In this document: positions 1-4,824 of the stretch, piece after piece
Numbering within the stretch: position 1 is the stretch's first letter
Layout of the letters: each line of letters begins with the position of its first letter
Notes under the pieces: model-generated
The model's input: the letters and a program-made list of their open reading frames with translations, nothing else
Databases searched by the model: none
Told to the model about the DNA's origin: nothing
Position numbers and translations under genes: made by a program
Assembly: GCA_937894775.1 (NCBI GenBank)
Contig: CALAXC010000260.1
Coordinates: 1-5,655, forward strand
Length of the DNA stretch: 5,655 nucleotides
Direction: 5' to 3'
DNA from: an uncultured Clostridia bacterium
GTDB taxonomy: Bacteria; Bacillota; Clostridia; Oscillospirales; CAG-272

Positions 1-280
1 CACGGGGGGTGAGGGTGTGCAGTTGACGCTCCAGCTCCTCACGCAGAATGTTGGTAGAGGTCGCCTCCGCGGGAGAGGGCGTATCGTCATCGGGGATAAA
101 GTCGCCAAGGTGGCTATCCTCCTCCTCACCAATGGGTGTTTCCAAGGAGACGGGGTCCTGGGCGATCTTCATGATCTCACGCACCTTCTCGGCACTCATT
201 CCCATCTTTTCACCGATCTCATCGGCTGTCGCCTCTCTGCCCAGCTCCTGAAGCAGCTGGCGCGAATATCTTGAGACCTT
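1..280 (-). CDS. rpoD: RpoD-type primary sigma factor, internal fragment (regions 3 to early 4)
   Basis: Read on the minus strand (codons from 280 down to 2), this gives about 93 residues typical of the housekeeping sigma-70 factor, which directs RNA polymerase to promoters. It starts K-V-S-R-Y and continues SRQLLQELGREAT, then EKVREIMKIAQDPVSLETP, then IGEEEDSHLGDFIPDDD, and ends LHTLTPR. These are the hallmarks of region 3 and of the acidic linker (sigma finger) leading to region 4, which would continue beyond the left edge. Regions 1 and 2 should lie at higher coordinates, but the match stops at the lysine of the usual T-I-N-K stretch (278-280), where a recombinase fragment on the other strand takes over. 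The frame stays open a little further and has an ATG at 284-286, but a protein started there would lack the core-binding and -10-binding regions. G+C is high (about 63% in a sampled line), above its neighbours. I infer a broken or chimerically joined gene, not a working sigma factor. The family call is firm. Confidence 0.85.
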
Positions 281-284
281 TATC

Positions 285-1094
285 ATGCAGGAGATATCAA
301 AGATCATATTCGACGAGCTCAATTCGGAAAAGGTGGTGAAGGAATATTATAAATACCACACCTCGTTTGACAGCGAGAGCATTGAAAAGCTCAAGCAGCT
401 CAACGGCTCTCTTCAGGTGATCAATAAAAAAATAGACAACGTTGTCTCCGCTGTCGCAAGCACGGGAAGCTCGGCGCTCTTATCGTCCCTTCAGAACTTT
501 GAAAACGAGCGAGAGATGATCAAGGCGCAGATTGCGGAGGTAGAGAAGCAGTCAAAGACGCAGACGGTAACCGAAATGATGGTAGAACTTGCGTACGAAC
601 ACGCGCGAGGTATGTACCGTTCGGGCGACAAGGAGCTTTACCGTCAGCTGATAAATCTCTACGTTGACAAGGTCGTGGTCTACTACGATCACGTGGAATT
701 CTTCCTCAACACACTGCCGTCGGACATACTTAAGGGCGAGCTTGACCGTTCGCTTGGCATCGGCGAGGATGAAACTCTCGTCGACTATATGCAAAAGTGC
801 GATCCTACGATAATAGACGCGCTTAAATCCATAGAATCAAATACTAAAAAAGGGGGTACCGCCAATGGCGGTACCCCCGATGCTTATAAAGAGAAAAAGG
901 CGGATAAACGAGCTAAAAATGCCCGATTATCCACCTTTATTGGTGGAGCAGGTGTCGTCATAGACGAACACCCCTCCTTTCCTTCATTTTCGCCTTCAAA
1001 AGCTTCTTCAATCTCGTCAAGCGGGATATTGTCGATGCTCAAAGGCTTCTTGCTTGCGTTTATGATTATCGTGAAATGGTCGTCGTACAGGTAG
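285..1094 (+). pseudogene. Truncated large serine recombinase, C-terminal part only
   Basis: Large serine recombinases integrate and excise mobile elements. This frame holds only the tail of one. Residues about 30-95 are a charged coiled-coil-like stretch, and residues 117-142 (KELYRQLINLYVDKVVVYYD) match the C-terminal region of the intact recombinase encoded opposite it at 884-2440 (KRRALINIFVHSVYLYDDHF). The N-terminal catalytic domain, the DNA-binding recombinase domain and the zinc ribbon are all missing. The frame is closed by a stop at 249-251, inside the rpoD fragment, so the missing part is not just upstream in this window. The believable homology ends by about base 845 (residue 187). 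From 846 on, the frame merely reads through the minus-strand terminator and antisense to the intact recombinase until the TAG at 1092-1094. No ribosome binding site was seen before the ATG at 285. I regard it as a gene remnant or a chimeric join; expression is unlikely. Confidence 0.75.
846..878 (-). terminator. Intrinsic terminator after the serine recombinase
   Basis: A perfect 12-base-pair inverted repeat (852-863 GGGGGTACCGCC, 867-878 GGCGGTACCCCC) has a 3-base AAT loop. On the minus strand it is followed by six T residues (A-run at 846-851). It lies 5 bases after the TAA stop of the recombinase at 884-886. On the plus strand no T-run follows, so it works as a Rho-independent terminator in the minus direction only. 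It marks the end of the relaxase-parB-recombinase transcript. Confidence 0.93.
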
Positions 1095-2440
1095 ACCGAG
1101 TGTACGAAGATGTTTATGAGTGCTCTGCGCTTATTGACGTCATCCATCGGCATTTCACAGATAAAATCGAGAAAGGCGTATATCTGCGCTTCGGTCAGAC
1201 AGATCTTCTTGTTATTCTCAATGGCGAGCTGCGCTTCTAATTCCGCTTTCTCGGCTTGGCGACGGTTCAAACGCTCGGTCAGCATATCCACCGCTTGTCC
1301 TTGCTCAATACCTTTCCAAAGGTTCTCAATCGCGGTATCGACCTCTTTGATGGCCTTCTTGATTTCCTTTATCGAAAGATTATCGGGACTCTTGTTGCAT
1401 TCCTCCGCAACGCGCTTGGCAATATAGCGTATCTTATCGTCGGTGAGCATTTGAAGGCAAACTTCGATTACGCGGTTTTCGATATATTCTTTACCGACAA
1501 TCTTCTTGTCGCATTTGTTTTTGCGAGAGTTCTTGCATTTGTAATAATGGTACTGTCTGCCCGACTTGCCCGTGCCGCCGTAGCCGACCATCATTTCCTT
1601 GCAATGACCGCAGAAAAGCTTGGTTGTCAATAGATATTCGTTTTCGCCGCGAGTCCGCGCGGGTGCGGATTTGTTCTTGTTCATAAGCGCTTGTACCCGA
1701 TAGAATAAGTCGTCGTCCATAATACGCGGCATTCCACCGGGCGTTTCAACTCCTTTGTATAAATATATGCCGATATAGCGTTTGTTTTTGAGAAGATGGC
1801 TGAGGCTGTTGTAGGTAAACTCGTTACCAATCGAAGTCTTAACCTTTCTTCGTTGCAAGTCCTTGACGATCTCTGCTTTGGTTTCGCCGCTTGCATATCG
1901 TTCGTAGATCTCGCGGACAATTGCCGCTTCTTCCTCGTCAACAGAAAAGGTACGGTCTTTGTTTACCTTGTAGCCAAGTCCGGGATTGCTGCCGTTGGAT
2001 AGGCATTTCTCGGCGTTGAGTGACATTCCTCGGTTGATCTTCTGTGCAAGCTCCACGGAATAGTATTCCGCCATACTTTCAAGAACGCCCTCAATAAGAA
2101 TGCCCGAAGCATCGTCCGAAATATTCTCCTTGGCAGACATCACTCGGACGCCGTTCTTCTTTAGCTTGGCTTTGTTGATCGCGCTGTCGTAACGATTACG
2201 GGCAAAGCGGTCAAGCTGATAGACGAGCACACCTTCAAAGGTGTGCTTTTCACTATCCGAAATCATTCTTTGAAATTCAGCACGGTTATCAAATTTACCG
2301 CTTTGTGCGCGGTCAATATATTCACCCACAATGGTGTAATTGTGAGATTCGGCATATTCATAACAAACCTTCAATTGTCCTTCAATGGATTGCTCGGTCT
2401 GACTATGGCTTGAATATCGAGCGTATATTACTACGTTCAT
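884..2440 (-). CDS. Large serine recombinase (site-specific integrase/excisionase)
   Basis: This 518-residue protein is a complete large serine recombinase of the kind that integrates and excises clostridial conjugative and mobilizable elements by cutting att sites through a 5'-phosphoserine link. The N-terminal resolvase domain (about 1-140) starts MNVVIYARYSS, with Arg8 and likely nucleophile Ser10, and carries the LDRFAR motif (Asp77, Arg78, Arg81). The recombinase DNA-binding domain spans about 150-250. The zinc ribbon has Cys277, Cys280, Cys302 and Cys310. A coiled coil spans about 355-412, followed by the C-terminal segment KRRALINIFVHSVYLYDDHF. Length is normal for the family. The start at 2440 is preferred over an in-frame ATG at 2467 because AGGAGG lies 7 bases before it and homology begins at once. 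The last 38 or so residues, after FEGENEGKEG, look unconserved. The gene is last in a minus-strand cluster, 35 bases after a 73-residue gene, and ends at a strong terminator. It probably sits near one end of its element. Confidence 0.95.
   Translation of the reverse strand: MNVVIYARYSSHSQTEQSIEGQLKVCYEYAESHNYTIVGEYIDRAQSGKFDNRAEFQRMISDSEKHTFEGVLVYQLDRFARNRYDSAINKAKLKKNGVRVMSAKENISDDASGILIEGVLESMAEYYSVELAQKINRGMSLNAEKCLSNGSNPGLGYKVNKDRTFSVDEEEAAIVREIYERYASGETKAEIVKDLQRRKVKTSIGNEFTYNSLSHLLKNKRYIGIYLYKGVETPGGMPRIMDDDLFYRVQALMNKNKSAPARTRGENEYLLTTKLFCGHCKEMMVGYGGTGKSGRQYHYYKCKNSRKNKCDKKIVGKEYIENRVIEVCLQMLTDDKIRYIAKRVAEECNKSPDNLSIKEIKKAIKEVDTAIENLWKGIEQGQAVDMLTERLNRRQAEKAELEAQLAIENNKKICLTEAQIYAFLDFICEMPMDDVNKRRALINIFVHSVYLYDDHFTIIINASKKPLSIDNIPLDEIEEAFEGENEGKEGCSSMTTPAPPIKVDNRAFLARLSAFFSL
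2226..2247. repeat. Perfect 10-bp inverted repeat inside the recombinase gene
   Basis: AGCACACCTT (2226-2235) and AAGGTGTGCT (2238-2247) are separated by two bases. On the plus strand the stem runs into TTTT (2247-2250), so it resembles a weak intrinsic terminator for antisense transcription. It lies in the catalytic domain, in codons for KHTFEGVL just before LVYQLDRF. Confidence 0.85.
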
Positions 2441-2447
2441 TGTAATA

Positions 2448-2453
2448 CCTCCT
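2448..2453 (-). promoter_or_regulatory. Ribosome binding site that fixes the recombinase start
   Basis: On the minus strand this reads AGGAGG, 7 bases before the ATG at 2438-2440. It supports starting the recombinase at MNVVIYAR and not nine codons earlier, since the site would lie inside the coding sequence if the ATG at 2465-2467 were used. Confidence 0.85.
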
Positions 2454-2468
2454 ATTTGTCCTAACATA

Positions 2469-2496
2469 ATTATACTTATTTATCGTGAGAAGTCGA
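2469..2496 (-). promoter_or_regulatory. Candidate sigma-70 promoter for the recombinase
   Basis: On the minus strand a perfect TATAAT -10 box (2474 down to 2469) is preceded by TCGACT (2496 down to 2491; four of six matches to TTGACA) with a 16-base spacer. Transcription would start near 2462 and leave a leader of about 20 bases holding the AGGAGG site. The -35 lies inside the end of the 73-residue gene and the -10 starts just beyond its stop codon. It would allow the recombinase to be made apart from the upstream relaxase and parB genes. It is a sequence match only. Confidence 0.5.
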
Positions 2497-2697
2497 TTGT
2501 ACCGATACGGAAACACCCGACGCGCGAGCATCGGGTGTCCTTTCGTCATATTCGGGGTGCTTAGCGAGCCACTTTTCAAAGTAGGCTTTGCCCTCGTCGC
2601 TGTCGTAAAACGCGCGTATCTCGGGCACTAAGGCTTTGGCAAAGGAATTGAGCAGTTCTTCGGGGAGTGCAACGTCGATCTTTGGGCGTTTGGTCAT
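2476..2697 (-). CDS. Hypothetical 73-residue protein of the mobile element
   Basis: This is a small, charged, soluble protein without a signal peptide or membrane segment. I do not recognise a named family. The N-terminal segment MTKRPKIDVALPEELLNSFA looks like a short strand followed by a helix, loosely like small ribbon-helix-helix or element-associated regulators, but that is only an impression. The middle is helical and acidic (FYDSDEGKAYFEKWLAKHPE), and the last 20 residues are low in complexity and rich in Ser and Val. Evidence that it is a real gene: an AGGAGG site at 2705-2710 lies 7 bases before the ATG and overlaps the parB stop codon, which suggests translational coupling. Strand and spacing fit the cluster, and the frame fills the gap between parB and the recombinase. 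It could help regulate or direct the recombinase next to it, but the sequence does not show this. Confidence 0.75.
   Translation of the reverse strand: MTKRPKIDVALPEELLNSFAKALVPEIRAFYDSDEGKAYFEKWLAKHPEYDERTPDARASGVSVSVQSTSHDK
2513..2538. repeat. 8-bp inverted repeat at the 3' end of the 73-residue gene
   Basis: ACACCCGA (2513-2520) and TCGGGTGT (2531-2538) flank a 10-base GC-rich loop. The repeat lies in the last 20 codons of the small gene, about 50 bases upstream of the candidate recombinase promoter's start point. No T-run follows on either strand, so it is not a standard terminator. Confidence 0.7.
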
Positions 2698-2709
2698 AGG
2701 CAGTCCTCC

Positions 2710-3555
2710 TTATAAGCTTCGCTCTTTTTTGCGCTGAAGGACTTTGTAATAATGCTCGCAGGCTTTGAGCACGAAGTCCTCGGTCTGTTTGGCGTTGCCT
2801 TTGGGGATATACTTCCTTATACGCTCCATCGGCACCTTGAACATCTCCTTCTGATTTGCCTTTTCCTCGCTCATAATCTCGGCAATGACCTCGGGTGTCA
2901 AGCCTTGCTCGAAGCTAATCTTCTTGAAGCGGCAAGCCTGCGAGAGCGACGGAGTGCAATCGTTGATCTCCATCTGCTCCAAGAGGTCGTATTGCTCTTG
3001 CTCGTTGAGATAGGAAAGCTCCACGGCGGGAGTAAAGGAAATGCGCCCCTCGTCCACATATTCAAGGATTTCGGGGATAAGGTTTGTAAGACGGATATAG
3101 CGTTTTACCTGCGATGCGCTATCACTTTCGGAAATCATTTCAACGGTCAACTTCGGTCCAAGTTGGTCCGAAGTTAAATCAGACCTCCAACCTTGATGCG
3201 CCATTGCATCCGCTTTCATCTTGTAAGCAAAGGCTTTCTCGCTCGGCAGAATATGCTCGCGGTGGAGGTTACTATCCACCAAAACGATTGCCGCCGCGTC
3301 ACGGTCGAGAGAAACGATTAAGGCAGGGACTTCTGCAATCCCTGCCTTTCTGCTCGCCATAACCCGTCTGTGACCGGATATGATCTCGTATTCATCTTCG
3401 GTGTTCTCCTTGGGGCGAACGATAATGGGAGATAGAACGCCGTGCTCGCGAATGCTCTCGGCAAGGCGCTCCATTTCCTCGTTATCCTGCACCTTGTAAG
3501 GGTGGTTCTCAAATGCGTGTAATTTCTCAATCAATATATTTTTCGTGTTTTTCAT
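2710..3555 (-). CDS. ParB/Spo0J-family partition-like protein
   Basis: This 281-residue cytoplasmic protein has the ParB N-terminal nucleotide-binding and clamp domain at about residues 5-100. It includes a SIREHGVLSPIIVRP segment (about 34-48), the GHRR motif (61-64, the family's GERR box) and box II, SNLHREHILP (95-104, the family's ENLqRe). A helix-turn-helix region follows (about 130-165, ending QVKRYIRLTNLIPEIL), with a helical C-terminal part of about 115 residues. ParB proteins bind parS DNA and, as CTP-dependent clamps, spread on it to help segregate plasmids or chromosomes; relatives on conjugative elements may act in maintenance or as regulators. No ParA is encoded here, so a partition role is unproven. 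The start at 3555 is supported by GAGGT 8 bases upstream (3564-3568), which overlaps the stop codon of the relaxase frame; only 6 bases separate the two genes, so they are probably coupled. Two unusual inverted repeats lie within the gene. Confidence 0.9.
   Translation of the reverse strand: MKNTKNILIEKLHAFENHPYKVQDNEEMERLAESIREHGVLSPIIVRPKENTEDEYEIISGHRRVMASRKAGIAEVPALIVSLDRDAAAIVLVDSNLHREHILPSEKAFAYKMKADAMAHQGWRSDLTSDQLGPKLTVEMISESDSASQVKRYIRLTNLIPEILEYVDEGRISFTPAVELSYLNEQEQYDLLEQMEINDCTPSLSQACRFKKISFEQGLTPEVIAEIMSEEKANQKEMFKVPMERIRKYIPKGNAKQTEDFVLKACEHYYKVLQRKKERSL
3149..3175. repeat. 27-bp near-perfect palindrome inside parB
   Basis: Arms AACTTCGG (3149-3156) and CCGAAGTT (3168-3175) enclose CCAA-G-TTGG (3158-3166), with one T/T mismatch pair at 3157 and 3167. 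Twelve of thirteen pairs match around the central G at 3162. It is in codons for LTSDQLGPKL, just before the helix-turn-helix region. It differs from the Bacillus parS consensus TGTTTCACGTGAAACA. Confidence 0.85.
3320..3348. repeat. Perfect 10-bp inverted repeat inside parB
   Basis: AAGGCAGGGA (3320-3329) and TCCCTGCCTT (3339-3348) flank a 9-base loop. It is in codons for RKAGIAEVPALI, just after the GHRR box. The plus strand continues with a single T and then C, so termination is unlikely. Confidence 0.85.
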
Positions 3556-3561
3556 ATCATT

Positions 3562-4824
3562 TTACCTCGTTCTTGTTTTTTCTTTCTTTTGGATAAGTCC
3601 ATTGTTCTTCAGTTCGATTTCTCGCTCGGCATCAAGCAATTCCTTGATACGCGGAATATGCTGTTCGATGCGCAGAGAAATCTTTAGTTGTTTGCGCAAG
3701 GGGTTCATTTTCTTTGTCAGCTCCTTGCATTGTTCTTTGAGTGACGCTTCTTCCTCGGGCGTTTTCACGCGACGAAGCTTTAAGCGTAATTCATAGCGTT
3801 TCTGCTCCAACTCGGCAATTTGAGCCGCCTTGTTCTGCTGAAATGATAAAAGCTCCTGCGGCGACTCGATAAAGTTGTCGCGCAAGAGCCAATATTCTTC
3901 CATATATTTGTCGGCTTTTGATGCCTCGGTGCGTATCATCGGAGATACGGGACGACTGTCCGCTTCTTGTACGTTATTGCCCGTACAGATCTTAAACATC
4001 TCAACGATAATGGCAAACAAGAGTTGAAGCCCGTCCATTTGTGCCGCTTCTCGCATTTGACGTTCAAAATCAAGCATAGGCATACGCTTCATTTTCGGTG
4101 GGCGGTACTTGATCTGCTCCATATGATCGTGATTCCAACGAAAACGCTTGTAGAGATTTTCCTTCGTATATTTCTCGCTCAAGCTGCTGAGGCGAACGGC
4201 ACGCGACCACCCCACCGAAATAACGGCGGGATGCTCGTAATCAAAATTTCGCGTAAAGGTGTAGCCAAGCGCTTTGAGAAACGCCATAAACTCAATATGG
4301 TTTATGCACTGTGATAAAGCTTCTTCTACGTCGCGCCGTAGCATTTCTCGGTGGGTAACGTGTCCCGCCTTTTGCGCCCAATACGCCTTCTTATTGCTGT
4401 AAAACTTATGACTTTCTATAACCGATTTACTTCGCTCGGCGCAGATAGCGTCGGAGATCTTTCTAAGCTCCAAGCGGTCGCCAATACTGTTTCGGAATTT
4501 CTTCCCGTCGGTAAAGGAAACGCTATTGATTACAAAATGGTTGTGGATATTATCGGTATTGAGATGGGTGGTAACGACCACTTGATATTTCGCGCCCCAC
4601 ATCTTCCGCGCGGTTTCCACGCCGATCTGATGCGCTTCCTCGGGAGTAACCTCACCTTCGGCAAAGCTTTGGTATCCGTGATAGGCGATATTCTTCCCAC
4701 GCTCACCGAAGCGGCGTTTTACTGCAACCATTTCGTGATAGGCATTGTGCTTGGAGCAGTTAATGCCCGTGACGAATGCCGTATGATCGGTCTTGTCGTC
4801 ATTCTCCACATAGCGAATTGCTGC
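3562..4824 (-). other. Relaxase part of the fused frame (MOBP-type, mobilization nuclease)
   Basis: This stretch (about 420 residues) has the conserved features of MOBP relaxases. Motif I is AIRYVENDDKTD, where Tyr279 aligns with the nicking tyrosine of RP4 TraI (VKYITDEQGKTE). Next come the family signature AYHGYQSFAEGEVTPEEAHQ (321-340) and motif III HLNTDNIHNHFVIN (361-374), whose His361, His368 and His370 would bind the catalytic metal. A long charged, coiled-coil-like C-terminal tail follows (about 600-690, rich in Lys, Glu and Arg). Relatives start about 15-20 residues before motif I; that N-terminal strand is replaced here by terminase sequence. If the join is an artefact, the true relaxase start is missing from the window. 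The gene leads the relaxase-parB-small gene-recombinase cluster. No oriT could be placed; it would normally lie upstream of the relaxase gene, beyond the join. Confidence 0.85.

Noticed and set aside
17..274. Plus-strand frames at the left end
   Set aside because: Antisense to the clear sigma-factor sequence on the minus strand.
942..972. tRNA-like 3' end on the minus strand (CCTGCTCCACCA after a T-arm-like hairpin)
   Set aside because: The T-loop sequence is wrong, no matching 5' acceptor strand, D-arm or anticodon arm is present, and the stretch is within the recombinase frame.
285..1094. Complete novel plus-strand gene of 269 residues
   Set aside because: Only the first 187 or so residues resemble a recombinase tail; the rest is read-through of a terminator and of the antisense strand.
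948..2002. Plus-strand open frames opposite the recombinase, up to about 125 residues
   Set aside because: They are antisense to a strongly conserved recombinase, have no recognisable domain and no clear ribosome binding site; they are shadows of its codon pattern.
2441..2467. Longer recombinase start at the ATG 2465-2467
   Set aside because: The nine extra residues lie outside family homology, and the AGGAGG at 2448-2453 would be inside the coding sequence; the ATG at 2438-2440 is far better placed.
2752..3362. Plus-strand open frames opposite parB, up to 141 residues
   Set aside because: Antisense to conserved ParB motifs, with no domain signature or translation signal.
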